Source: Lophium mytilinum
Taxonomy: Eukaryota > Ascomycota > Dothideomycetes > Mytilinidiales > Mytilinidiaceae
Assembly: GCA_010093605.1 (NCBI GenBank)
Contig: MU004194.1
Coordinates: 1,631,392 to 1,695,391, forward strand
Reading direction: 5' to 3'
DNA: 64,000 nucleotides
Below the pieces are notes generated by a model. It was not told the origin of the DNA. It was given only the letters and a program-made list of their open reading frames with translations, and did not search any database. Every line of letters starts with the position of its first letter. Position 1 is the stretch's first letter. Shown piece after piece: positions 45,806 to 57,234 of this stretch. The position numbers and the translations under genes were made by a program.

Positions 45806-46703
45806 CTACTTACGGTTGAGCTCGGCAAGACCAGACTCTCCGTTCACGAAAGATACGGAGAGTGCGTAGGACAGGAAGGTGTTGAGGGCCCAACTGAGCG
45901 TAGAGGCCTCCCCTCGCCGGACCAAGCCAGCGCGGCCGCTGAGAACGTCGTTGACCAGGTTCTTTGCTGCCACATCCACATTTTGCTTCTTTGTGTGCAC
46001 CAATCCCTTCCTGTGGCGGTTTATGATGGCGGCGATCTTCTGGTAATATGAGTCTGCTGGCAGTTCGAGGTCGTTTCTATTGTTGGGATCGTTTCCGGTT
46101 GTTTCGACGGCTCCGAGTATGACGGTGACGACTCGCACACCGAGGGGCGCCATCTCAAGGCGCAAAGTTTCGGAGAGCCGTGTCATGGCGGCCTTGGAGC
46201 TGCCGTATGTGCCTATATCAGAGTAAGCCTGTGATCTTGCAAGTTCATAGAGCAAGTCACCACTGACCCTGCCAGGCGAAGACCAATTCGCAAGAAACCG
46301 AACTGATGTTGCAGAGAGTTCCTTTGGCTTTGATAAGCATCGGCGCAAACGCCTGCGTCATTGCAAGTACAGCCCACACATTGTTGTCGTACATCTTCTT
46401 GGCGTCATCGATCGACGTGTCTAAAAGCGGCATGGTGGTGGAGATGGCAGCGTTATTGACCAAAACGTCGAGTGATCCTCCCGTGAGCTTCTCCACGGCT
46501 CCCGCGCATTGACGAATGGACTCATCCGACGTGACTTCGAGTTCGAGGATCTCGAGGCCCTGGAGTTCGTCCAAAGATCCGGCTTTGCCCCTGTTGCGTA
46601 GTGTTGCGAAGACCTTAAAGCCTCGGGCGTGATACGCCTTTGCCATTGCGGCTCCAAGTCCGCCCTTGCTGCATCCTGTGATCAAAACTGTCTTCTCTGG
46701 CAT
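45806..46703 (-). CDS. Short-chain dehydrogenase/reductase, AYR1-like
   Basis: Two exons, 46703-46268 and 46212-45806, joined inside a Gly codon, give 280 residues. The cofactor site TGCSKGGLG is at residues 9-17, then LVNNAAIS, the Ser block LCNISSVS and the catalytic pair Tyr148-x3-Lys152 (TYGSSKAAMTRLSETLRLEM), followed by VILGAVETTG. A hydrophobic stretch near the C-terminus (LSWALNTFLSYALSVSF) could be a membrane anchor. Known: this subgroup resembles yeast Ayr1, an NADPH-dependent 1-acyl-dihydroxyacetone-phosphate reductase of lipid droplets and ER; related enzymes serve other lipid or secondary pathways. The exact substrate is inferred. It is divergent from a Zn2Cys6 factor 530 bp away, a common regulator-enzyme layout. 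Confidence 0.87.
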
Positions 46704-47233
46704 CCTGACTGTTGGCGATTGAAGGATAGATGGATAAGCGGATAGTATGAAGACTCGATAGCATGAGAAATGGAATGTGTGAGTGGAAACGGCATCGGAG
46801 CGGAAGATATAGAACAGGCAAGACTCCTAGTATACACACGTTGGCTTGGAAAGGTCAATCAGACCTATTAGTGAACAAACGGACTCCAAGAAACCAAAGC
46901 CGGCGGCATTGCTCGGAGGGAAGTGTGGGTAGAAGCATGTCGGGAACTATTCTATTCTGGGTATCTAGAATCTCTGGGTCAAGAGTAGGGGGACTGGGGA
47001 TGAATGCATGTTCGAATAAACGAAACGGATTTCGGTCTCGAAACCCGGCACTTAGCCGCTTATGTCCTAGGCTGTACAGTACCTCCAATCACGCTACATA
47101 CCCGTACGGCTTAGAACGGAGGTAATTCCGTCGGAGCTTCTTTGTCCCTCAAGCTCGTTATATCTATCTATCAATGATTCCTGCGGATTTCGGCCGTTCT
47201 AGCATCATCTATTCTTGATCTTGTCCTTCCGCC
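46704..47233. promoter_or_regulatory. Bidirectional promoter of the SDR and Zn2Cys6 genes
   Basis: 530 bp between divergent start codons. Several CGG triplets occur (for example GCCGGCGGC near 46900), possible binding sites for a Zn2Cys6 protein. This is only a motif guess. Confidence 0.35.
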
Positions 47234-49390
47234 ATGGAGAGAGCTAGACCGGCCCCTGTCCATTCCAGTACGTATGGCCAAGCTTGTATGCAATGCTACA
47301 AGGCAAAGTGCCGATGCGTACCTAGTTCAAAGGGTGATAGTTGCGAAAGGTTGATATGCTTCGTGTCTGTTGATGGAACACACCTGACTAATAGCCTCGT
47401 AGATGTCATCGTCTGAGAAAAGAGTGTCTTCCATCCGGCTCAATTCGCCGTCGCAATGCTCATGGAGCCGAAGAGTCTGATACGCGCATTGCCCAGTTGG
47501 AGGGGAAGATAGAAATCCTGCTATCTACAATGCAATCCATCGTCAGCTCTTCTGGATCATCACCTGAAACTCTTCAGCTCCTTCATGAGCAAAGAATCCC
47601 TTCGTCTACGTCCGGCCCCAACGACACCCCAGCGAGCTCCATTGGCACCAATCCAAGCATTAGTGGAATACCGACGCCTGCAACGGGCCCGTCTCCCTTG
47701 ATACCGTCTCCATTGACGCCGTCTCCCTTGATGCTGGCTCCTACAGATCCGCTCTCTCCATCCCGATACGCTTCATCTCCGTCTGAGCCATCACCACGTC
47801 AAGCAGAAGAGTGCCTCAATTTCTTCCGATCTCGGATGCTGCCGTACTTCCCTTTCATCATCCTTACCCCGGACTTAGTGGCCTGGCAACTACGTCAAAC
47901 CAGACCGTTCTTATTTCAAGCTATCCTCGCCGTTACTGCCTTCTCCGCACAGATAAGGTTAGCTCGAGTTGAGGAGTTGAAGCGCATCCTGTTCACGTCT
48001 GCTCTTCTCAAAGTCCAATCAAGTATCGACCTCCTGCTTGGACTACTGACGTATCTAGCATGGAGTACCGACGCTTTTCTAGGCAGAGCAGACCTCATAT
48101 CTCGCCTCATGATACTCGCCATTTCACTAGTATATGATCTGCGGCTGTTCAAGCCTCTCCGGCCAGAAACGATGCTGATGATGACGATAACCCAGGGGCA
48201 GAACTACGGAAGTGACCAGAACCCCAATGATGAAACAGTACAAGGCTTCATGGAAAAGCAACGAGCAGTCTTGGCGTGTTTTGTGTTGAGCTCCAAGTAC
48301 GCGTAGCCACCTCATGAACTCCTAAGGGTAAAATTTCTGACATGTATGACTTCTTACTAGTATTTCATCTCACCTTGGGCGCATCGACGCCCTTCGATGG
48401 ACGCCCCAGATGGAAGATGCGCTTCGCATCATTGAAGCGAGCAAGGCATGCCTAACCGACGAGGCTTTTACATTCCAAGTGCGCCTGCAGCTGCTGAAGC
48501 AAAGAGCAGCTCACATCCGAGAACAGCAGGAGATAGACGGTGCTCGTACAGCAACAGCTTCAGTGACCACCTCGGTGCCCGGCTTGTTATACATCAAAAC
48601 ACTAAGAGAACAGCTGCATGGACTGATGTCTTCGTTTCCTCCAGATCTCCTTCAAAGAGGCGAGTAATCACTCGCTCAGAACAGGTGGACTATATCCGTA
48701 TGTGATTGCTGACACCTAGGCATGAGCGATTGCTAGCATACAGGCGCGTTCATTACACATGCACATTACGTCGACCTATACATAAATCACATCGCGTATT
48801 CGATAAGCTGGGACTCGCCGCCTATTAATTTGTCGGGATCTGGAAGTGACGGCGGGAACTTGCCTGGATTCGAACGCCTTAAGTGCTTGTGGGGGTCTGT
48901 CGAAAGCATCAAATCGTGGCTAGACAGTTTCTACAACATCTCCCCATCGGACCTCGTCGGTCTTCCCTTTCATTTCTGGTCGCAGATGATTCTGTGTGTC
49001 ACGGTCTTAAAGTACCTATCGGTGCTCGAAGACCCGGCTTGGGACTGCCAGGAGGTGCGGAACACGGTCGACCTGATTGCGACAATGGACTGCATGATCG
49101 AGAAGCTCGACCGGGTTTGCATAGAGTCGAGTCTCCAGTGCGATGACAGCCTATTTGGCCTATTATCCAAGCTTTTGGCCAAGTGTCGCGTGTGGGCCGG
49201 TGCCCGTTTGAACAAGGCTTCTCTAATACAAGATGCGGAGGGCTTACCATGCCAGAGTGCGGCTTCCGGTGAAACTAGTCATATCAACTCTATCCCAGAT
49301 CTAGATCAGATGATTTGGATGCAGTCGATTGATTTGGAAAATGATCAGTGGCTTCAGGAAGCGCTGGGCTTTCCTGGACCGATTTCCTAA
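47234..49390 (+). CDS. Zn2Cys6 transcription factor
   Basis: Four exons: 47234-47349, 47403-48296, 48361-48659 and 48744-49390, in phase, 651 residues. The zinc cluster uses Cys18, 21, 28, 37, 40 and 47 (spacing 2-6-8-2-6), with intron 1 inside the Arg39 codon. It is followed by a basic stretch SIRRRNAHGAEE and a short coiled coil TRIAQLEGKIEILLSTMQS. Residues about 75-150 are Ser/Pro-rich with repeated PSPLIPSPLTPSPL. The middle domain begins ECLNFFRSRMLPYFPFIIL and continues to the end (AFITHAHYVDLYINHIAYS, YLSVLEDPAWDCQEVRNTV). Intron 3 has a GC donor (AGAG|GCGAGT); no GT donor keeps the frame. Known: such factors regulate nearby or distant metabolic genes; the divergent SDR is a candidate target. 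Confidence 0.87.
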
Positions 49391-51084
49391 ATACATTAGC
49401 CCAACACACAATTGAATATGGCTATCAGCCTTACGGAAACAGCTTTCTATCTGTCATAACCGCGGCCCGAACCGCAAAGTAATTGTTATAAATTAGAAGG
49501 TCGATAATCTAGATTGCATCAAACCTATCTTTCAACGCAAGATACGTGCGGGCTACCACAATAATATCGATGGATTGAGGTAGAGTAAGAACACTGATCG
49601 TACTTTGAATCCGGTGGTGGATTCCTGACTGGTTACTGCGCCCTCAAATCCTTGGTGCAAATATAATAACCAGCTTCAGTCCCTCGGACCTGCCTCTCAG
49701 CTCTCCTGCTATCTTTTCCAACACCGAAAACGCTTTCCGGAGTGCTGCGAACATGTCTCTTTTAAATTCTGCTCAAGGAAGTTCTGCTATGATGGAAACG
49801 ATTAACGAATGTCATGCCAATAGTAACATGACTCGCACTCAAACAGCCAGTGGGGATTCAAAGCGCAGCCTCCAAGCCTATAAAGGGGCAAATATCATTC
49901 CAGAACAGCTCTTAGAGGGCCCATTGGGGGTTTCAAACACAGCCAACGTGACAATATCATGGTGCGTGTGTCAAAAAGTATCTCGAGCCTAGTCATGAGT
50001 AGTGGAGGTGTTGTGTGGTTGAAAGCGAAAGGATCTGGCAAACCATGTTTGCGAGTTGGAGGTTGGAAGCGTAACAGCCATCATCAGCGTTAGATCCAGG
50101 TGCTCACCGTCACCTGCTCGCTTTCGTGCACTCGCTCATCTATCTACGGTGCTTCTCAATACCTGTACTGTACGTTCAAGATCAACTTTGGGCAAAATCG
50201 AAGCATATCACCATTGATATCCCTAGTCCACCCTCCCAGCCATTCCTCAGTATCTTCTTCTTTTTTGATCACCGATCATCCTTCCTCTCTGCCGCGACCA
50301 TTTGTAGGTGTCTGTTGTTTTTTGCCTCGCAACGATCCGAAAATATGACCATGCATTTGCTTTCTCAATAGAGTTGATCGAACACACTATAGCATCGAGC
50401 CTGTGAATGCAAGATCAGGTCCTCTATGAGTCCCTTTCTCCTTGATTGCTGAGCCCAATAGCCTACTCCTCTCCTCCTTGCTCTTCCACCCATCTGCTCA
50501 TGGAGATGTTTATATACCGGCCGTTGAATAACGATCTGGGCTTGCACATGAGCCGGGCGGAAATCCCGTGACAGAACTCTTCAGCTAGCAGATGAGTTGG
50601 GCCAGGGCGGACCAGAAGAGCTGAGGTCACAAGCCTAGCACGTGCTACTAGTCCGTAGAGCGGTATATATCTTCCATCGATCCGTTGAATCTCAGTCCTA
50701 GTCACGGAGAGGTTTGAGTTGTGGGAGTACATTGCTTCAAAAAGCGGCGTGAAACCAGGGGATTACCTTGAGATTGAAAGAAAGAAAGATCTCGAAATAT
50801 GGGGTTCGGAATTCGGACTGGGATTCAAAGTTGGAAAGATTACCTTACATGGAGTAGGGTTGTGGGTCACATAGTGACTGACTTGTCGATGCTCATCATC
50901 ATTGACGGTTCTGAAGGATATCCACGGAGAAACGTTGCAGAATAGAAGCATTAGGAAGTGGTGGCTTGACTGAAGGATCAATAGGAGATCATGATGAGCA
51001 TCATGAGTTTAGTTCAGCAATGCCCCAGCGCCCATATGAGTTCAAAATCCCTTGTCTTTTGATATGCAGTAACCCAACAGAGAA
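49391..51084. other. Long gene-poor region
   Basis: 1.7 kb. The only frame with a fair start context is 49753-49992 plus (79 residues, MSLLNSAQGSSAMMETINEC onward), without signal peptide, motif or splice evidence; I do not call it a gene. The rest holds nothing I can support. Confidence 0.4.
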
Positions 51085-51163
51085 GGCATCCACTCTATGC
51101 AGCGGTGTCAGGTCTATGGTTGATCTCAACAGTGTAGGCATCCACTTTACACAGCGGTGTCAG
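51085..51163. repeat. Pair of 27-bp direct repeats
   Basis: GGCATCCACTCTATGCAGCG plus GTGTCAG at 51085-51111 recurs at 51137-51163 with three transitions. Spacing is 52 bp. No coding meaning seen. Confidence 0.6.
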
Positions 51164-51706
51164 TCCAGTTTCCGATCCCCCCAACTCATCTCCTCTTTGA
51201 CTCCTCGTTGCCTTCTTTGACTCTTCCTTGCAGCTTCGACGAGAACGGAGCCGGTGAAGTTTTTATAGTTGAGAGAAAGAGGGATGGCGGGAGTGGCACG
51301 TGATTTACGGAAAATCATTTGAGTTACCGCATAAGAAGGCGGCGCCAGTTAGGAAACTGAGACGTGGATTTTGATGTGCGCATAAGAACAAGTAATTCAT
51401 ACTGTAACTTCTCAAAGAAATCCGTGCATTCGTTTACCGCCGCATGAGGGGCTTTAGAGTATTTTCAGCACTCTGAACAAAAGACCAGTTCGGCCTGTTG
51501 GGCTGCTAGCAAACTCACGAGGCTACTCTAAACAGTGGCAACATAGTGTGTTCTACGCGAATCGGAGGTTTTTGAGCAGCAACCGGTGCCTAATAGTACG
51601 TGGAAGCCCTACAAGCAGTGATAGGGAAGTGTACGGATAGCTATGGCAAGTCACTGTGTCTTGAAACACCATGTTTTACAGTTATTTACACACCAGTTCA
51701 CCCATA
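51164..51706. other. Intergenic, no gene seen
   Basis: 3' side of the putative mitochondrial protein gene. Confidence 0.5.
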
Positions 51707-53009
51707 CTAAAGGCCAACCTCTTTCAATCTTACCAGAGCAGGAATTTTCTCCGGCTCGGGGGCGGTGGAGTACTTGCGAACCACCTCAGCGGATCCTTTC
51801 AACCTCTCCTCGATCATCCCTATGAGTGTCTTTGCCATTTCTAGATCCGGCATGTCTTGACCCAAGATAGCGGATGATTTCTGTAAAGCATACCATACAG
51901 GGATCCACTGAACGATCTTGTGGCTGATAACATAGCGACGCTCCCTTCTTGAAGCCTTGTTTTTAGGAAGTTTGCTGTACTCTTCATCATTTGGGAGCTC
52001 TCTCGCCAACAAGCCGGGGCGTACTTTCTATAACCAGAAAATTAGCTCATAATGCCGTAGGACGTCAATGCTTTATCATACCGGAGAGAACCCTTCCTGC
52101 TTGAAGGACGCCATTAATCGATTAGCGTACTTGGCGACCTTGCCATCTTCATCCTTTCCGTCAAGATGGAGTGCCACTCGCGCTGCCGCTAATTCTAACG
52201 GGACCGCAATGACCAAGGGACTTGCTCGCGGGTCTCCAAACTCTATTCTACCCTTGGCTTTGTGAGCAGGTTGTTCCAGCAACTCGGTGACCTGCTCGGC
52301 GAGCGAGAGGGCCTTCTTCGTGGTTGCAGCGTCGAAGCCCGAAGACGACGCTTTCTCGTGTATGCCCGCCAGTACACTCTCCAAGATGGCGGGCCTCCGG
52401 AGCGAAACACCTGTATGCTCGGCCTGCTGCAGAGCTGAGAGCACAATATGCTGCATGCCCGCCTCGTTGGCACGCCGTATTATTTTCAGCATCCGACTCG
52501 TCCTGACATCTATCCCAGCTCTGTGGAAACCCTCCAGCATCTTCACTAAGTTTTCCCAGTCGTCTTGCTCCTTGGAGAGCTCCACAGCCTCCTTGATCAT
52601 CTCCCATTGGTTTGGCACATCTTTCCTGACATCAAGGGGCTCAAGTTGCTGATCAACGGACCCGATTTGTGCGAAGAGAGGTTCGTTCGTGAGCCGTGGG
52701 ATGTTCTTCTTCTTGTAGACTAGTAGCCGTTGTTCATGGTTCAGATGTTGCGGAAATAGAATCTTAGAGTTGATCTTAGTGAGAACGGCGTCGAGTTCGG
52801 GCGAGGAGCTTTCGTAGTACTCCGGTAGAGCATCTAAATAAACATGCGTTAGTAAGAAGATGGTAAGTGAAGGAATCTAAGGGCTTCTTCAACTCACCCT
52901 TTTGCTGCGGCGCAACGCGGGAGAAAGCCCGTCGGGTGGCATTGGCGCGTCCAGTGGTAGTGGTACTGCTGCGGATGACGGATTGACAGCAGCGCCGGGA
53001 TGTATTCAT
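51707..53009 (-). CDS. Conserved putative mitochondrial protein, unknown function
   Basis: Three exons, 53009-52898, 52833-52082 and 52027-51707, in phase, 394 residues. The N-terminus MNTSRRCCQSVIRSSTTTTG with RANATRRAFSR has many Arg and Ser and no acids, a typical mitochondrial presequence. The body is helical and charged: PEYYESSSPELDAVLTKINS, HLNHEQRLLVYKKKNIPRL, WEMIKEAVELSKEQDDWENL, MLEGFHRAGIDVRTSRMLKI, ANRLMASFKQEGFSP, then RRERRYVISHKIVQWIPVWY. PPR-like helix pairs are possible from about residue 100 (VKMLEGFHRAGI, MLKIIRRANEAG, VLSALQQAEHTGV), which would suit a role with mitochondrial RNA or ribosomes, but this is inference. I cannot name the family. Confidence 0.8.
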
Positions 53010-53329
53010 CTTGCGCGGCTTGGGGGAGATGTGATAGGGTTGTGATAGAATTGATGAAGGACTGGAAATCTTTCGAAGTGCAAACAGGGCAAATGTCTTG
53101 GCGCTTGCGGAACCCTTGGACACCTCCGAGATCTATCATCAACACCACTCTCCAATAGAAGACAATTACACATCACCTTAAATCATATTCACTAACGTTC
53201 CTCTTGGGCAGTACCGCTTATGCGATTGGTAGAGCTAGCAATCAAAGGTTAGACTCATGTCACCCGTTTAACCCGCTACAGACATCCACCCCAATCAGAG
53301 CATCTCCCACTGAGAGAGCGAGTAGCGAG
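53010..53329. other. Intergenic, no gene seen
   Basis: Promoter of the gene above and 3' end of the next factor. Confidence 0.5.
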
Positions 53330-54436
53330 CTAGCAATGTTTGATTTGAAGAGTTTCCAACGGCCATTCCAGCACCTGAGTCCAATCACCGTCTAACTTCT
53401 CCTTCGCAACCATTGCTGTCCGACGCAGCCACACTTCCATGAACCATCGCCGAGGGCCAAGATACATAATGGCACACCAGTATATCAACAGCAACAAGGG
53501 GACATCTTCCTCCTGCCGTATGGCGTTCAGAAACTCCGTTTGGACGGTCGCTGGCCAGTCGATGTAATGACTCCACACGCTTGGATAGCCACGACACTCA
53601 AGGATCCAGGTCTTCAAGTCTTCAAAAGCCTCGAAAGTTGCCTCTCTTCGATCTTCAGAACCAGGTCGATAGCCGCTGACTATACCTGCAAGACTGTCGA
53701 TGGCATGCTGCATACCAATGTTGTCGGATTGGTATTTGAGCTCCAACAAAGCGCGATCTCGGACGAATGGCCACATTTCGCTTTTGAAAAGATATGCCGA
53801 GACCGATCTAGCAACATTTCTAGATATGCGTAGCACTTGCAGCATTTCTACGTAGTCGAAAAGACGATCGGGACAGTACTGCTGACTCGCAAATCGGAAG
53901 ATGATGACCGAAATCCCGAAAATGAAGACTGCAAACCAGTTCTGCTGGTTGACCACGGGGGCCATGTGGGTGAACGCGTTGGATGCCAGGATATGGTGGT
54001 GTTGGGCGAGGGTTGTGGCCTTAGAGAAGGCGTCTTTCGAGAGTCGAGGTCCGACGTGTAAGGTGTGTATGGAGATGATGGTATGTTGCAGATACTGGCA
54101 ATCGGCTAAGGCTTGCCCAAGATTTGCGCACCATAGTGCTCTCTCGGAGCTAGAAGCAGGCACACAACCGACTACGACATTGCTCAAAAACGATACGCTG
54201 ATAAACGAGGATATATCGCCTAATTGGGCCGCGGGTAGTGCAAACACAGCAATGGCTGACGGATTCGGAGGGGGCATCTCATATTCGCACTCTTCGTTCC
54301 GTCGATGGCAATTTGCACAAACCGGAGCCTGCTTGTTGCATTTCACACGCCGAGTCTTGCATCGTTTGCAACCCTTGTGAGATTTGTGGTGGAAGTTCCG
54401 CGAGCCTTGTGGCATGATGTGGGTAGCTGCTAGCAT
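53330..54436 (-). CDS. Zn2Cys6 transcription factor, UPC2-like type
   Basis: A single frame of 368 residues from ATG 54436 (MLAATHIMPQ); an internal ATG at 54415 would also keep the whole zinc cluster. Cys23, 26, 33, 40, 43 and 50 (spacing 2-6-6-2-6) sit in HKGCKRCKTRRVKCNKQAP followed by VCANCHRRNEECEY. No coiled coil follows. The rest is a helical domain (FISVSFLSNVVVG, LQHTIISIHTLHVG, ALLELKYQSDNIGMQHAID, VPLLLLIYWCAIMYLGPRRW) with the arrangement of the short fungal factors annotated as sterol uptake control or Upc2-like proteins. Known: Upc2 itself controls sterol genes; most short relatives are uncharacterised. A role in sterols here is not implied. Confidence 0.82.
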   Translation of the reverse strand: MLAATHIMPQGSRNFHHKSHKGCKRCKTRRVKCNKQAPVCANCHRRNEECEYEMPPPNPSAIAVFALPAAQLGDISSFISVSFLSNVVVGCVPASSSERALWCANLGQALADCQYLQHTIISIHTLHVGPRLSKDAFSKATTLAQHHHILASNAFTHMAPVVNQQNWFAVFIFGISVIIFRFASQQYCPDRLFDYVEMLQVLRISRNVARSVSAYLFKSEMWPFVRDRALLELKYQSDNIGMQHAIDSLAGIVSGYRPGSEDRREATFEAFEDLKTWILECRGYPSVWSHYIDWPATVQTEFLNAIRQEEDVPLLLLIYWCAIMYLGPRRWFMEVWLRRTAMVAKEKLDGDWTQVLEWPLETLQIKHC

Positions 54437-55068
54437 ACGAGCTGGACGTTACTGGGCTAACATTTCGACTCCTCTCGCTCTTTTCTCACTCCTGTTTAGA
54501 GGATGTTGTTGGTGGGAAGATGCGCTAATATATGGTCGGTTCTGCACAGCCACTCATGCAGCATGTTGCTAGTGTACGAGCATCCCTGCGAAGATCGCGG
54601 GCCAGGTATGGAGTAACGTGTCACCTGTCGAGCTTTCTTCTCAAGGACCAGACCCTGCAGACCCGTGACAACTAAGACGTCAACTATGCATTTATGTGTT
54701 GGCTGCGTAGAGACTCTTTCAGAACCAAGTTGGACTGATAAATGTAGCTATGTGGAGAGGTGTGGTCTAGTATCGCGAGTAAAGCCACAGTGTCAACGTT
54801 TGTGCGTTACAGGAGACGGATACATTAGTAGACTAGACAAATAATTCTCCTTGAAGGTGTAAGCATGCACAGAATACCTGCGCCATTGTTAGAGACAACC
54901 CCAGGTGGTGTTAAAGTAGGACCTCGTAAAATCTTGCGCTCCCTAGCCTCCGCGAACGCAGCAACTGGAGCCGAGAAGGAGTGCCAACTTTCTTGGAGCC
55001 GACGACGTCTCAGAGCCTGAACACCAACACCATCCCATCCATGCTACTCTCCAACGAGATCCTACGAT
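54437..55068. other. Intergenic, no gene seen
   Basis: Divergent promoter region between the factor (minus) and the 2EXR protein (plus). Confidence 0.5.
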
Positions 55069-55854
55069 ATGGATATAGTAAGGGCCTCAGAAAACTCTCC
55101 TCCGTCACTGCTCCTCTCACTCCCTGCTGAGCTACGCCTCTGCATCTACGAATTCGTCTTCATTCCCACGCACTATGCAGGCCCAAAGCTACCCGACCCT
55201 TCCGACAAAGCCTCTCTGCGGCTTTCACTACTTCTCACATGCCGTCAAATCAAAGAGGAAGCACGGCTAATTGCCTACTCGCGAACGTCCTTTCATATTC
55301 CCAACTTAATCGAGCCTCTCTTGGATCGCATCTTTCTCCTCCGCGAACCGCTTCGAAATAGGCTACGATATGTTACGATCACCCTCAACCTTTCGATTGC
55401 ACCCAAGATTCTGAGTTTCATGGACCCTTGGCTCATGGAGTTGCCGCTCAAGCAGCTTACGATCAGTATCAGCAAACTCCGGGCACTGCCACAGGAGAGC
55501 GCTATCATCAGTAGCACTGTCGAGCCCGAATCTATCGAAGACGCTAGAGCGTACTCGTATATCCCCGCGAGTTCTCTCAGATTCGAAATTCAGATGAAGA
55601 ACTTCAAGCGGGCCATTTGTCGCGGGCTCACGGAACCATCTAACGTCAAGCAAATCACGCTTCTGCACGACGGGTGCTGCTGTGGAGCAAAGTTTATTCG
55701 TTTCCATTCGATGCTTTGTCTCCTTACGGAAAGCGAAGACAAGTTTGCTAAGAGGTGGGACGTGTCGCTTGATGAAGCAAGACATGCTATTGATATTGTG
55801 GCGGCTTCTGCGATGCACAGCGTAGGTGCGAGTTCAGCTCATGCTTCTTTTTAA
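55069..55854 (+). CDS. 2EXR/F-box-like protein
   Basis: A single frame of 261 residues. Residues 13-80 have the fungal 2EXR pattern: SLLLSLPAELRLCIYEFVFI near the start and LLLTCRQIKEEARLIAY after a spacer. The remainder is mixed (RNRLRYVTITLNLSIAPKIL, LPLKQLTISISKLRALP), with a short Cys run (HDGCCCGAKFIRFH) near residue 205. Known: 2EXR proteins resemble F-box domains at the N-terminus, occur in many copies in Dothideomycetes and lack assigned roles. The next gene downstream is of the same type. Confidence 0.75.
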   Translation: MDIVRASENSPPSLLLSLPAELRLCIYEFVFIPTHYAGPKLPDPSDKASLRLSLLLTCRQIKEEARLIAYSRTSFHIPNLIEPLLDRIFLLREPLRNRLRYVTITLNLSIAPKILSFMDPWLMELPLKQLTISISKLRALPQESAIISSTVEPESIEDARAYSYIPASSLRFEIQMKNFKRAICRGLTEPSNVKQITLLHDGCCCGAKFIRFHSMLCLLTESEDKFAKRWDVSLDEARHAIDIVAASAMHSVGASSAHASF

Positions 55855-56084
55855 GAGGTTGCTGATATTGATTGTCAATTGTGTTCTACCTGATTGGTTG
55901 CTTTGGCAAAGAATCTTCCTTTGGGGCAGCTTATTTGGTATCAAGTTAGGGTAAAGGGTAAGGAGAGACATCGCGCGATAAGACAAACAAACTTAGCAAT
56001 GCTAAATACTAAAGCACATCCTTCCTGTCTATCGCCGCTTCTTTACATCTGTATTCATCATCATTGAACCCCTCCTGCGTCCCC

Positions 56085-57234
56085 ATGAGTTTTCTATGGC
56101 TGGCTCTCTTCTTGAGCCCTGTCATAGCGATCGTAGTAAGCCTCACCATTGATCTCATCACCGAGTAAGCATTTGAATTGACTTGAATATTAAATCCACT
56201 TTTGGCCTGCTAATCGTATCGTAGTGTACTCTGGAAAGAAATCGTTAGGACTTTGCCGGAGCGTATAGACTTCGCAATTCTTAAAATGCCCGGCATCTGG
56301 ATTCCCGATGACATGGTCGATTTTCGCGAATACGAAGCAACGGCCTACTCACCCCTTTTCCGACTCCCGCGAGAGCTGCGAGACATGATATACGCTCACG
56401 TATTGACTGTCCGGCGGCGTCTACACTACAACGAATTCAAAAACCAGATGAGCATTCATCACATCAACTACGTCCCCCTTGACCTCTCCATCAACTCTGT
56501 ATGCCGTGCCCTCCGAGACGAGACCCAAGATCTCGCTCTCAAGCTCAATTGTCTCAGTACGTAAACTTTAGACGTTGTATATATACAATGGCATTTCACG
56601 TGTGTTAATTTCATCTGATTTGCTTGCTTTAGGTTTTGGCGCCTATTTCTTCGACAGAGGTCTGGCGAGCTCAATGTCCCGCTTCTGCCTCTTTATGAAA
56701 CGCCTCTCTCCTTCGCAACGCACTATGGTGCGTAGAGTAAAAGTATGTGATGTCATGTCTTTTCGCCACACAGACTTCCACGAGCTATCTCGTGGTTTCA
56801 ACGGGGCTTACGGCGTTCCCGGGATCTTGGAAACTTGTCACGAATTGGCCGACATCCGCGTCAACATCATCGTTGCGCTGTCTGACTATGCATATACTGG
56901 CGACGGTGACGATGGCGAACACCTAGGCGGCTTCCGCAACTTTGCAAAAAACGTTATCACTCTTCGTAATCGTGGCCTTCTAGGGGATTACGAATGCAAC
57001 AACAAAGTCGTTGTGGGGAACGAGTGCGTCAATTTAGTCTTCGATGAGCCGTCTGAGCTCGATCGGTTGGAATACGCTGAAAAGGTCGAGAACGAAGAAG
57101 AGGGCTGCCCAAATTATAAGTGGTGGTCAGAGAACAAGCCTCTCATTGGGTTGATGAACGGGAAGAGGTGGAGCCCTAATAAGTATGGAGCATACGAGCG
57201 TTATGTCGAGGTCCTTCACTACGATCCCATCTGA
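56085..57234 (+). CDS. Membrane-anchored 2EXR/F-box-like protein
   Basis: Three exons, 56085-56164, 56225-56556 and 56633-57234, in phase, 337 residues. Exon 1 gives a hydrophobic N-terminus, MSFLWLALFLSPVIAIVV then SLTIDLI, a likely signal anchor; splicing then continues DVLWKEIVRTLPERIDF. The 2EXR-like block follows near residue 85 (SPLFRLPRELRDMIYAHVLT ... SINSVCRALRDETQDLAL). The C-terminal half (FLMKRLSPSQ-type helix, SFRHTDFHELSRGFNGAYG, WWSENKPLIGLMNGKRWSP) is not recognised. An alternative is to start at the ATG at 56286, which loses the anchor. The exon 1 model keeps phase with a good GTAAGC donor and a GTAG acceptor. The anchor is unusual for the family and should be treated as a prediction. 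Confidence 0.7.

Noticed and set aside
49753-49992. 79-codon plus-strand frame
   Set aside because: No signal peptide, motif or intron support; could be chance in a 2.3-kb gap.
53215-53290. tRNA-like stretch with GATTGGTAGAGC resembling a D-arm
   Set aside because: No matching T-arm, anticodon stem or pairing acceptor ends could be found.
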